Shown here piece by piece: positions 19,252-27,590 of a DNA stretch of 64,000 bases (the first letter of the stretch is position 1; each line of letters opens with the position of its first letter). A program made the translations under genes and the position numbers. The notes beneath the pieces were generated by a model. It saw nothing but the letters and a program-made list of their open reading frames with translations. It searched no databases and was not told the DNA's origin. The stretch lies in the NCBI GenBank assembly GCA_002007405.1, contig JYIN01000008.1, positions 30,417 through 94,416 of the forward strand, given 5' to 3'. Origin of the DNA: Gammaproteobacteria bacterium Gsub. Lineage in GTDB: Bacteria; Pseudomonadota; Gammaproteobacteria; PS1; Pseudothioglobaceae.

Positions 19252-19507
19252 GGGTTTAGAATTACTAGATAGAGAATATTCATCCACGATGATTGTTAAA
19301 TTTGGGGGAGAACCTGTTGGTATTGATACCATTGCCACTGCCATTGGTGAGGAAAAAGGCACGATTGAAGACATAATAGAGCCTTATTTCATGATAGAGC
19401 CTTATTTAATTCAACAAGGTTTTGTTATGCGAATGCCTAGGGGACGAACAGCAACAGACCTTGCTTATCAACATTTAGGACTCAAACCACAAGGAAAATT
19501 ATTGTAA
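19232..19507 (+). pseudogene. Chimera: first seven codons of pmbA fused to the 3' end of ruvB
   Basis: The 91-residue frame starts MSSLEQV, identical to PmbA in this window, then switches to the C-terminal winged-helix domain of RuvB ([30 protein letters not shown], then [19 protein letters not shown]). The ATPase domains of RuvB are absent, so it cannot act as a branch-migration motor. An 18-base tandem duplication has inserted six residues (IEPYFM before IEPYLI), which fits decay. The frame is still open and keeps the pmbA start and upstream sequence, so it may be translated. Confidence 0.85.
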
Positions 19508-19518
19508 TTGATATTATT

Positions 19519-21660
19519 ATGAATATCAAAATTAACAATCAAATCATTGTTGTTTGTTTACTATTATTTTCTATTGATGCCTTTGCTGACAAAATAGTTA
19601 TTGCTGCACTGGCTTTCTCAGGTGAAGCTTATGCTCAAAAATCGTGGCAACCAACAATTGATTACTTACAACAACATATTCCTGAGCATTCATTTAAGTT
19701 AATTAGTATTGAGCCTAGCAATGTTAAAACTTTAGAAAACTTAGTGGCTAATCAACAAATAGATTTTGTTATTACTCAACCTATTTCTTATGTTGATTTA
19801 GAAGTTTTGTATGGGGCAATCAGTATTTTAACTCTGGTTGATAAATCAAAATATGCTCAATTTGGTTCGGTTATTTTTACCCATTTAGAAAAACCTATCT
19901 ATACCTTAAAAGATGTTCAAAACCGTGTTATTGCAGGGGCAACCCCCAAAGGATTGGGTGGGTGGTTGATTGGCTATAACACATTTTTAGAAGCAGGATT
20001 TAACCTACATAAAGATGCTAAACAAGTTAGATTTTTAGGTGTGCAAGACAATATTGTCAAAGCAGTTTTAACTCAAGAAGTTGACATAGGTATTGTGCGT
20101 ACTGGTGTTTTAGAGAGAATGATGAATGATAATGAACAAATTGCTGAAAAAATTCGCATTATTCACCCACAAACACAACCCAATTTTCCTTATTATTTAA
20201 GTAGTGAACTCTATCCTGAATGGGCGTTTGCTAAAACCAAAAAAGTGAGTAATAAATTAGCTAAGCAAGTCGCTTCTATTTTGCTATCAATGCCAGAAAA
20301 TAGCCCAGCTGCAAAAGCACGCGGTTATTGGGAATGGATCACACCGATTGATTATCAACCGATACACAGTTTAATGAAAAAACTCAAAATTGGTGCTTAT
20401 CATCATCATGATAAAGTAAGTTTTATGCAATATACCAAACAAAATGTTTTGCAAGTTATTTTGGTCATTGTATTATTGTTGGTGTTGATAATCGCTAGTG
20501 CTTGGATATTCAAACTTAATCGTGGCTTGAAGAAGTCACAATATTCATTACAAAAACGCCATGATTTGATGCTAAATTCGGTTTATGATGGTATTTATGG
20601 CGTTGATTTATCGGGCAAATGCACTTTCATCAATAAAGCCATGACTGATATAACAGGTTGGCAGGCTGATGATATGATAGGCAAACAGCAACATCCAATC
20701 TTACACCATAGTCATGGTGATGGTGCCCATTATGCCATTGATAAATGTCCTGTTTATCAGACAATTTTAGATGGAAAGAATCGCTTTATTGAAGATGATG
20801 TTTTTTGGAAAAAAAGTGGTCAATCTTTTGCTGTTGAATATAGTTGTACAGCAATCAAAGATAAGTCTGGTCGTATTACCGGCAGTGTTGTTGTTTTTAG
20901 AGATATGAGTGAAAAATATAAAACACAACAAATATTACAAAAATATCAATCAGATTTGTTTCATATGGCTCGTATTAATACTTTAGGAGAAATGGTATCA
21001 GGCATTGCCCATGAACTTAATCAGCCTTTAACAACGATTAATACCAGTGCTTTTGTTGCCAAACAGTTGTTAAATAGTCCAAAAATTAATCGCGAAAAAT
21101 TATTAGAAACAACACACCTTATTAGCACGCAAGCTGAACGCTCTGGCAAAATTATTAAACAATTACGCCTATTGATTAAAAAAGAATCATCTCAAAGACT
21201 TTTAGTTAATATCAATAATTTGATTGAAGATGTGTTAAAAATTATTCAAATTGAAGCAAACAAACTGTCGGTTAGAATTGATTGTTATTTTGAAAAAAAT
21301 ATACCTAAAATATCAGTTGAGCCGATTCAAATAGACCAAGTGATTTTAAATTTGTGTAAAAATGCCATTGAAGCACTTCAATTGACACCAATTGGTCAGC
21401 GTCAATTAACTATTAGCACAAAAATAGTCAACGATGTTATTGTTGTCAATATTAAAGATAATGCAAAAGGCGGTGTTAATACACAAATCATAGACACCTT
21501 GTTTAATCCATTCATTAGCAGTAAGCAACAAGGCATTGGTTTAGGATTGTCAATTAGTAAAGAGATTATTAGTGCTCATAATGGCCATCTATATCTCAAA
21601 TCTTCAGATAATCAAGGCAGTGAGTTTGAATTAACTTTACCTATTTTGAATAATGATTAA
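19519..21660 (+). CDS. TtrS-like membrane sensor histidine kinase
   Basis: A 713-residue hybrid sensor. Residues 1-23 form a signal peptide, and about 25-290 a periplasmic PhnD-type substrate-binding domain, including the WITPIDYQPIHSLMKKLKIG end typical of TtrS-like sensors. A membrane helix follows at 311-332 and a PAS domain at about 346-466. The kinase core has H498 in GIAHELNQPLTTI, an N box (LNLCKNAIEAL) and G box (GIGLGLSIS). Salmonella TtrS senses tetrathionate and lacks this PAS domain. The ligand here is inferred from the TsdA remnant nearby; phosphonate-like or other oxyanions remain possible. The gene overlaps the regulator by 8 bases. Confidence 0.85.
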   Translation: MNIKINNQIIVVCLLLFSIDAFADKIVIAALAFSGEAYAQKSWQPTIDYLQQHIPEHSFKLISIEPSNVKTLENLVANQQIDFVITQPISYVDLEVLYGAISILTLVDKSKYAQFGSVIFTHLEKPIYTLKDVQNRVIAGATPKGLGGWLIGYNTFLEAGFNLHKDAKQVRFLGVQDNIVKAVLTQEVDIGIVRTGVLERMMNDNEQIAEKIRIIHPQTQPNFPYYLSSELYPEWAFAKTKKVSNKLAKQVASILLSMPENSPAAKARGYWEWITPIDYQPIHSLMKKLKIGAYHHHDKVSFMQYTKQNVLQVILVIVLLLVLIIASAWIFKLNRGLKKSQYSLQKRHDLMLNSVYDGIYGVDLSGKCTFINKAMTDITGWQADDMIGKQQHPILHHSHGDGAHYAIDKCPVYQTILDGKNRFIEDDVFWKKSGQSFAVEYSCTAIKDKSGRITGSVVVFRDMSEKYKTQQILQKYQSDLFHMARINTLGEMVSGIAHELNQPLTTINTSAFVAKQLLNSPKINREKLLETTHLISTQAERSGKIIKQLRLLIKKESSQRLLVNINNLIEDVLKIIQIEANKLSVRIDCYFEKNIPKISVEPIQIDQVILNLCKNAIEALQLTPIGQRQLTISTKIVNDVIVVNIKDNAKGGVNTQIIDTLFNPFISSKQQGIGLGLSISKEIISAHNGHLYLKSSDNQGSEFELTLPILNND

Positions 21661-22288
21661 ACTCAAAAATCATTCAGCAACTATTTTTGTTATTGACGAT
21701 GATGTTCAAGTTTGTAAAGCCATTAAATTATTAATGGAATCTGTTCATCTGAATGTGATTAGTTTTACCAGTGTACAAGATTATCTTGAGACATTTGACC
21801 AAACGCAGATAGGTTGTTTAATTGTTGATGTGCGTATGCCGAAGATGAGTGGGATAGATTTACAACAGTATTTTTTGGATAAAAAAATTCAACACCATCC
21901 ACCTATTATTGTTATCAGTGGTCATGCTGACATCACTACTGCGGTTAAAGCAGTACAGTTAGGTGCATTAGATTTTATTGAGAAACCATTTAATAATCAG
22001 CAGATGATAGATATTGTTCATAAGGCAATTAAAATAGACAAGGCAGCCTATCATGATTTTTTGCATATGAAAACTTTGCATAAGAACTATCAAAGTTTAA
22101 CTAAAAGAGAACAACAAGTTTTTGAAGTAGTTGTTACAGGTAAAGCGAATAAAGTCATTGCTTTTGATTTATCTATTAGTCAATCAACCGTAGAAGCCCA
22201 TCGTGCCAAAGTGATGGAAAAAATGTCAGCAAATAATCTATCGGAATTAGTTAAGATGGCAATCTTACTAGGACTATTGAGCACTTAA
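21653..22288 (+). CDS. TtrR/FixJ-type response regulator
   Basis: A 211-residue regulator: receiver domain (about 10-125) with phospho-acceptor D59 (LIVDVRMPKMSG), acidic pocket IDDD, and a conserved Lys in FIEKPF, then a LuxR-type helix-turn-helix (about 149-200, LTKREQQVFEVVVTGKANK). It overlaps the sensor gene by 8 bases, so the pair is a cognate system. The likely target is the promoter in the 106-base gap before the DsrE-like gene, the first divergence from tight spacing in the cluster; this is inference. Confidence 0.9.
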   Translation: MIKLKNHSATIFVIDDDVQVCKAIKLLMESVHLNVISFTSVQDYLETFDQTQIGCLIVDVRMPKMSGIDLQQYFLDKKIQHHPPIIVISGHADITTAVKAVQLGALDFIEKPFNNQQMIDIVHKAIKIDKAAYHDFLHMKTLHKNYQSLTKREQQVFEVVVTGKANKVIAFDLSISQSTVEAHRAKVMEKMSANNLSELVKMAILLGLLST

Positions 22289-22397
22289 TTTATTGGTATA
22301 AACCCCAATACAAATTACTATATCTCCTAATTTATTTATCTTTTATTGTTATTGATAATGAGCATCTTGTTTATTATTTCAAAATAGGGAGAGTGTG

Positions 22398-22832
22398 ATG
22401 TTGCAAATGGCAATCAAATTAGTCTTGATATTAGGTTTAGCATTTACCCAACTGGTTTATAGTGCTGATGATGATTTTATTGAAAAGAAAGTGGTGCTAC
22501 AAATCAGTGATTACAATCCCCAAAAACAAACCTTGGTATTGAATGTGGCAAATAATGTAATTAAGCATTATGGTCAAGATGTGGTTAAAGTTGAGGTGGT
22601 TGCTTTTGGACCGGGGTTGCGCCTATTGCAAGAGGGCAATGCAAATACGGGCAGAATACAATCATTGGTTGACAAAGGAGTGCGTTTTAGTGCGTGTTCT
22701 AATACGGTGAGGAATTTTGGTAAAAAGCTCGGGCATGATTTGGCGCTAAACTCAAATGCGGTTAGAGTTTCAGCGGGTGTAGTTAGAATTATAGATCTAT
22801 CAGCAGATGGTTATCAACTTATCAAACCGTAA
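22398..22832 (+). CDS. Exported DsrE-like protein
   Basis: A 144-residue protein with signal peptide (ending VYSA) and a DsrE/F-like alpha-beta domain: KVVLQISDYNPQKQTLVLNVANN, then VKVEVVAFGPGLRLL, then the cysteine loop KGVRFSACSNTVRNFG. The single cysteine corresponds to the position that carries sulfur in DsrE-type sulfurtransferases. Cytoplasmic DsrE relays sulfur, while exported relatives are of unknown role. ATG 22398 is chosen with GGGAGAG upstream; GTG three bases earlier is an alternative. It sits between the regulator and a porin gene. A role in periplasmic sulfur-compound handling is inference. Confidence 0.8.
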   Translation: MLQMAIKLVLILGLAFTQLVYSADDDFIEKKVVLQISDYNPQKQTLVLNVANNVIKHYGQDVVKVEVVAFGPGLRLLQEGNANTGRIQSLVDKGVRFSACSNTVRNFGKKLGHDLALNSNAVRVSAGVVRIIDLSADGYQLIKP

Positions 22833-22871
22833 GATTAAATTAAATCATATTAAATTAAGGAGTAAAAAATC

Positions 22872-24161
22872 ATGAAAAAAATATTATTATTGTTAGTTGG
22901 AATTTCGGTTTTGCCTGTTAATGCGGCAAACTGGCTAATGTTACAAGGTACTGAGCCTGAGGGCTCATCGGATCGGGCAAAAGTTTGGGGCTTTGTGCAG
23001 CCTGAGTATGTGCGCACCAGTGACACTAAAATTAAAGCTGGACCTTGGGCTGGGCAAAAAGCTATTTTTAACCAGAATAGACCAGATTCAGTGGCTGATG
23101 AATTTAATGTACGCCGTGCTAGAATTGGGGTCAGAGGGGTTGGTTTTCCGCTTGATTCTAAAACCAATTATTTTATGTTGGCAGAATTTGGTAACAACGG
23201 TATCACCAAAAACGGTAGTGGCAGTGCCAAAATTACCGATATGAGTGTTACTATGAATCACATTCCAGGTTTTAGAATTCGTGCAGGGCAGTTTAAATTC
23301 CCTGGCTCAGAAGAGGCTTTGCGTGCTATCCATGTGGCAAATTATAACCATTTTTCTAATTTTACCAATCAAATGATTTTAGAGCGTTTTTTTGATGGCA
23401 CTGGTGCAGCAACTAATACAGCCAATGTGCTAAATGGACCTGTCGGGGCGTTTAGAGATATTGGGGTGCAGATATTTGATACCTTTAAACAAGAAAATGG
23501 CTGGGAATACAGTTATGCAGTTATGGTTGGCAATGGTAATGGGATTGCCAGAGGTGATAACGATGATAACAAAGACACTTATTTGTATTTCTCAGCTGAG
23601 AAGGTTTATGGTGGTAAAGGTCCTAGAAGAGACCATCTTAAATTATTTGTTTGGTCACAAGATGGCGAGCGTACCCTAACCAAAGAAGGCGCTGGAGAAT
23701 ATGACCGCGAAAGAAGTGGCATTGGCGTTACCTATAAACAAGGCAAATATCGTGCTGGCGCTGAATTTATGCGTGCCGATGGGATGATTTTTAACGGCAC
23801 TGATGGGGCCGCTCTACCAGGTTCTGAGGGTAGTAATGGGAATATTGCCAGTTTTAATATAGCCACAGAAGGCGAGGCAGATGGTTATTATCTACATTTT
23901 GGTTATGCAATTACCCCAGAATTAGAATTAGATATTCGTCATGATGTGCTTAATAGATTAACTGATAATAACACAGCTGAGCGTGAATTTACCACCACCA
24001 CTTTAGGAGCACAATATTTCTTTAATAAAAAATCTCGTTTAACGCTTAACTATGAATCACGAGATGCAGAAGCACCCGGTCTTGCTGGTAATCATAATGC
24101 CAATGTGATTCTTAGTGGCATAGATGATAGAATTTCTGCTCAATTATTGTTTATTTTCTAA
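22872..24161 (+). CDS. Porin of the OprO/OprP (phosphate-selective porin) family
   Basis: A 429-residue outer-membrane beta-barrel with signal peptide (MKKILLLLVGISVLPVNA). Family traits are the N-terminal FNVRRARIGVRG strand with RAGQFKFPGSEEAL, repeated amphipathic strands and a C-terminal aromatic residue (LLFIF). The ribosome site AAGGAG precedes the start. In the PF07396 family such porins pass anions; here tetrathionate, thiosulfate or phosphate uptake are all possible. It is only 39 bases after the DsrE-like gene and ends at a strong terminator, so the two form one unit. Confidence 0.85.
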   Translation: MKKILLLLVGISVLPVNAANWLMLQGTEPEGSSDRAKVWGFVQPEYVRTSDTKIKAGPWAGQKAIFNQNRPDSVADEFNVRRARIGVRGVGFPLDSKTNYFMLAEFGNNGITKNGSGSAKITDMSVTMNHIPGFRIRAGQFKFPGSEEALRAIHVANYNHFSNFTNQMILERFFDGTGAATNTANVLNGPVGAFRDIGVQIFDTFKQENGWEYSYAVMVGNGNGIARGDNDDNKDTYLYFSAEKVYGGKGPRRDHLKLFVWSQDGERTLTKEGAGEYDRERSGIGVTYKQGKYRAGAEFMRADGMIFNGTDGAALPGSEGSNGNIASFNIATEGEADGYYLHFGYAITPELELDIRHDVLNRLTDNNTAEREFTTTTLGAQYFFNKKSRLTLNYESRDAEAPGLAGNHNANVILSGIDDRISAQLLFIF

Positions 24162-24175
24162 GTGCATTTTTCTTT

Positions 24176-24219
24176 CCTTGCTTAAAGCAATTAATTATTT
24201 AGTTTTAAGCAAGGTTTTT
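24176..24219 (+). terminator. Rho-independent terminator after the porin gene
   Basis: Perfect 11-base arms CCTTGCTTAAA and TTTAAGCAAGG at 24176-24186 and 24204-24214, followed by TTTTT. Confidence 0.88.
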
Positions 24220-24243
24220 ATTGTTTAAAAAACATAATAAAAA

Positions 24244-24771
24244 ATGCAACTCATCTCTCTTTATTATTAGCAACTTAACCAATGCTTTAGACGCAGTATG
24301 AATGGTACTAATTTGTGTGAAGATGATTGTGATGACAATAAAGACATAAATGCTATTAAGGACTATATGCAATGGCTCACAGATGTTTATTATGACAGCC
24401 ATACGCAAACGCCTGTCTATGGATTTCCTACATTAACCATTTATCCAGTGGGTAACATTGCCAATGGTGAAAAAATTTATAATCAAAAATGTGCGTTTTG
24501 TCATGCAGATAAAGGACAAGGTCGTTATGAAAATAACCGTTATTTTCGCCCTGCACTATGGGGTAATGATTCTTACAATAATAGTGCTGGCATGAATAAG
24601 GTTTATAAGTTAGCAGAATTTATTCGTGCTAATATGCCTTATGGTAGTGGTGGTTTGCTAACCAATCAAGAAGCAAAAGATGTTGCTTGCTTTATTAATA
24701 AACACGACCGTCCTCAAGGCAACTTTGATGCTAGTCATACCGACTCAAGAAATGACTGTCAAAACAGATGA
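24244..24771 (+). pseudogene. tsdA: 5'-truncated thiosulfate dehydrogenase (TsdA-like cytochrome c)
   Basis: An open frame from ATG 24298 gives 157 residues with one heme site, C65-A-F-C68-H69, followed by the TsdA-like C-terminal segment WGNDSYNNSAGMNKVYKLAE and ANMPYGSGGLLTNQEAKDVA. In the same frame upstream of that ATG lies QLNQCFRRSMNG, which matches the TsdA interdomain stretch, preceded by a TAG stop at 24268-24270. The N-terminal heme domain and signal peptide are missing, so the product could not reach the periplasm for heme attachment. If some upstream signal were restored it might work as a monoheme cytochrome. Confidence 0.72.
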
Positions 24772-24927
24772 TATTGCCAATCGGTTAAAATGTGAGTAGT
24801 GGTAAATTTTAAAGAGAACACAATGAAACAATATCAATCAACAAGTCTAACAGTGGTATTTTTAAGTCTTAATAGCGATTTTTAGTTAAAGCTTTATCAG
24901 TGAGTTGCGCTGTTATAATTCGTTATT
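24772..24927 (+). other. Short gap with a truncated small frame
   Basis: A 20-codon frame from ATG 24823 begins like a signal peptide (MKQYQSTSLTVVFLSLNSDF) and ends at a stop. It may be the stub of another lost exported protein of the cluster, but it is too short to identify. Confidence 0.3.
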
Positions 24928-25608
24928 ATGTCAGCAATATTCAAACAATTATGGTTTCGTAATCCTAAAGAGTCTAGTCCTTATATTAATGATATTGCAG
25001 TGCGTATTAGGGCAGGGATATTGCTTATTATTCCGTTATATCTTGGCTTAGTTTTGTATGATGTTTCTTATACTTATCGTTGGGTAGTGGATGAGGCAAG
25101 CATTCATGATACTTATGAGACAAATTGGGATGGGCAAATTATTTATAGTGCCGAAGTACTAAGACGAACTTATGATTACACGGTGCAAACTTGGGTGTTG
25201 TTTTATGCCTTGTTTGAAATGTTAGTCAGTTTATTTGTTTTTACCAGTCGTCTATCACCGACTATTTTAATCAGTAGTTTGTTAGCTAAGCGGATGCCCC
25301 CTGTTTATAAACCGCTTGTTGTTAAACGATTTGCTTGGGTAATAGGTGCAAGTTTGATTACTGTATGCCTTGTATTTTTTAACCCAGATACTGTTGCAAC
25401 TTGGGTTAATGCGATATTTGCAACACCATTACTACCGACAGATGAAAACTTTTTGCCCAAAGATACCGGCATTGTTATGGTTTGGATTTGTTTAAGTTTA
25501 ATGTGGTTAGAGGCAATTCTTGGATTTTGTGTGGGTTGTCAGGTTCATCATTTGTTAGTTCGTTTGGGTATTGTAGATAAACCTTGTGATATCTGCCGTA
25601 GTGAATAA
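24928..25608 (+). CDS. DUF4395 family membrane protein
   Basis: A 226-residue inner-membrane protein with about four helices. It matches the DUF4395 layout: an N-terminal INDIAVRIRAGILLIIPLYLG helix and the diagnostic C-terminal LMWLEAILGFCVGCQVHHLLVRLGI, with a CxxC near the end (PCDICRSE). DUF4395 proteins occur next to thioredoxin, rhodanese and sulfur-transfer genes in other bacteria. Function is unproven; the two cysteine pairs suggest a thiol or sulfur role. Last intact gene of the inserted island, directly before the IS remnant. Confidence 0.75.
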   Translation: MSAIFKQLWFRNPKESSPYINDIAVRIRAGILLIIPLYLGLVLYDVSYTYRWVVDEASIHDTYETNWDGQIIYSAEVLRRTYDYTVQTWVLFYALFEMLVSLFVFTSRLSPTILISSLLAKRMPPVYKPLVVKRFAWVIGASLITVCLVFFNPDTVATWVNAIFATPLLPTDENFLPKDTGIVMVWICLSLMWLEAILGFCVGCQVHHLLVRLGIVDKPCDICRSE

Positions 25609-25616
25609 AAAAAAGG

Positions 25617-26189
25617 GGGGCTGACACCACCATGTATGTAAAACATTGTAAATGAAAGAAAAATAAGCAACTGGAATTGATAAAATACTTCGTTGCAAGC
25701 ACAACAGCTAGAACAGCTGCTGATTTAAGTAGTGTTCATCACAATACTGCGATGAGATTTTTTTATAAACTGCGAGCGAAAATCGCTCACAAACAAAATG
25801 AGCGAAACGAGCAGTTTTATGGAAAAATCAAATTAGATGAGAGCTATTTTGGTGGTAGAAAAAAGGCAAAAGAGACAGAGGTGCTGGTGGTAAAGTTGCA
25901 GTTTTTGGCATTTTAAAACGAGGCGGAAAAATCTACACTCAAATCATTATGGACGCTAAAGCAAACACTCTACTGCCCATAATAGGTGATAAGATAAAAC
26001 CTGACAGCATTGTCTATAAAACTTTTGGAATCAAGCAAAAAGACACATGAGAAAATTTAACGGTATTCCTAAAGAACACTTTGAATTATTCTTTCAAGAA
26101 TATGAGTGGCGATTTAATATTGGTTCGCCTAGATTGTTATTAGCAGACTTGAAAAATCTGCTTAAAGAGGATTATTAGGTGTCAGCCCC
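25617..26189 (+). mobile_element. Decayed IS1595-family (IS1016-like) element
   Basis: Bounded by 12-base inverted repeats GGGGCTGACACC (25617-25628) and GGTGTCAGCCCC (26178-26189). It holds a frameshifted, internally deleted transposase. At 573 bases it is shorter than intact IS1016-type elements. The flanking bases do not form an obvious matching target duplication, and the right end touches the duplicated corC fragment, so the element marks a rearrangement junction. Confidence 0.85.
25632..26178 (+). pseudogene. IS1595-type transposase remnant (frameshift and internal deletion)
   Basis: Pieces in two frames: KQLELIKYFVASTTARTAAD with HHNTAMRFFYKLR and KLDESYFGGRKK (first catalytic region, DExYFGG); then, after a shift near 25880, GILKRGGKIYTQIIMDAKAN and IKPDSIVYKTFG. 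The central DDE segment is missing. The C-terminal part resumes at about 26047 with MRKFNGIPKEHFELFFQEYE and WRFNIGSPRLLLADLKNLL, ending at TAG 26176-26178. The missing middle is the stretch that normally reads FKHYRINHS..ADKxNHINGIENFW in this family. Confidence 0.85.
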
Positions 26190-26190
26190 T

Positions 26191-26293
26191 TTCAAAATTT
26201 TAAAAACTGATTCTCGGCGCTTGCATTTGTTAGGGGTAAAAAAATTGATACTAGCACCAAAAACACTTAATCAATGTCATCTTTAGAACAGGT
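26191..26293 (+). repeat. Island-flanking direct repeat, right copy
   Basis: 103 bases matching 19148-19251. It starts one base after the IS right end, carries a non-functional corC 3' fragment and runs into the true pmbA start. The mismatches lie in the dead corC part; the pmbA start region is identical in both copies. Confidence 0.95.
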
Positions 26294-27590
26294 CGCACAA
26301 CAAGCTACACGCTTGTTGAGACAATACAAAATCAGTGATTACGAAATATCATTAAACACTGGTTCTGGGATTACTACTACAGTTAGGTTGGGCAAGGTTG
26401 AGGCGCTACAATACCATTTAGGTAAGAATTTTGACATTTTTGTCTATATCGGGCAAAAAAAAGGATACGCCTCAAGTCTTGATTTAAGCCAAGACGGCTT
26501 AAACAAAACGATAGAATCTGCCTATCTAATTGCAAAATACACCCACGATGACCCTTTTAACGGTTTAGCACCGAAGGCACTAATGGCTTTTAATGCACCA
26601 GATTTAGACCTTTATCACCCTTGGGATTTAAGTGCGCAACGCAGTATTGATTTGGCAAAGGAATGTGAGTCAATTGGCTTGCAACAAAGTGAGATTGATA
26701 ATTCGCAAGGTGCTGAAGTGTCTAGTTTTCAAGAGCAAATGCTCTATACCAATTCTCGGGGTTTGGTTGCTTTGCAAAACACAACCCGACATTCATTAAA
26801 TTGTGGGTTAATTGCCAAGCGCCTTGATGACAAGCAAACAGGGTATGAATACACTACAACGCTTGATGCTAAAGAGATGGAATCACCAAAACAAGTGGGC
26901 GAAAAAGCTGCGTTGCTGGCACAACAAAAACTCAACGCAAAATCACTCAACGCTAGAAAATGCCCAGTTATCTTCATCCCTCGTCTTTCAAATGGGATAT
27001 TTTCACAATTATTAGGGGCTTTGAACGGGTCCAATCAATACCAAAAATCTACCTTTTTATTGGATAGCATGGACCGACTTATATTACCTGAGAGTATTAG
27101 TTTAATTGAAGATCCGCTGGTCAAAAAAACACTCAACGCTAGGGCATTTGACCAAGATGGTGTGTTAAAACGCCAACAATATTTTGTCCAAAACGGTCGT
27201 GTTTGTTCTTATATAATGGGGCAATATTGTGCAAACCAACTGGGCTTAAAAACCACTGCCAATGCAGGTGGTGTAAATAATGTAATGATTACTCCTAATT
27301 TTTCAGGAGGACTTGATGAAATGATTAAAACCATGAATAAAGGTTTAGTGGTAACTGAGCTGATGGGGCAAGGAATAAATCTCACAACAGGTGATTATTC
27401 TCGCGGTGCGGCAGGTTTTTGGGTGGAAAATGGTGAAATTCAATACCCAGTCTCAGGCATTACCATTGCTAGCAATTTAAAAGATATGTTTCTGGGCGTG
27501 GTGCATATTGGCAATGATATTGATAGGCGCAATAATATAAAAGTCGGCTCAGTACTGGTTAATCAAATGGCAATTGCAGGGCAACTATAA
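26274..27590 (+). CDS. pmbA: Metalloprotease PmbA/TldE
   Basis: A 438-residue TldE subunit. With TldD it forms a cytoplasmic peptidase known for microcin B17 maturation and CcdA turnover. Conserved blocks seen are YASSLDLS near 64-71, NSRGLVALQNTTRHS, and the C-terminal GVNNVMITPNFSGG with LVVTELMGQGINLTTGDYSRGAAGFWVENG. TldE lacks the zinc-binding HExxH of TldD, and I see none here, as expected. tldD is not in the window. Its start region is the right edge of the flanking repeat, and its last base is the first base of the next gene. Confidence 0.93.
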   Translation: MSSLEQVAQQATRLLRQYKISDYEISLNTGSGITTTVRLGKVEALQYHLGKNFDIFVYIGQKKGYASSLDLSQDGLNKTIESAYLIAKYTHDDPFNGLAPKALMAFNAPDLDLYHPWDLSAQRSIDLAKECESIGLQQSEIDNSQGAEVSSFQEQMLYTNSRGLVALQNTTRHSLNCGLIAKRLDDKQTGYEYTTTLDAKEMESPKQVGEKAALLAQQKLNAKSLNARKCPVIFIPRLSNGIFSQLLGALNGSNQYQKSTFLLDSMDRLILPESISLIEDPLVKKTLNARAFDQDGVLKRQQYFVQNGRVCSYIMGQYCANQLGLKTTANAGGVNNVMITPNFSGGLDEMIKTMNKGLVVTELMGQGINLTTGDYSRGAAGFWVENGEIQYPVSGITIASNLKDMFLGVVHIGNDIDRRNNIKVGSVLVNQMAIAGQL

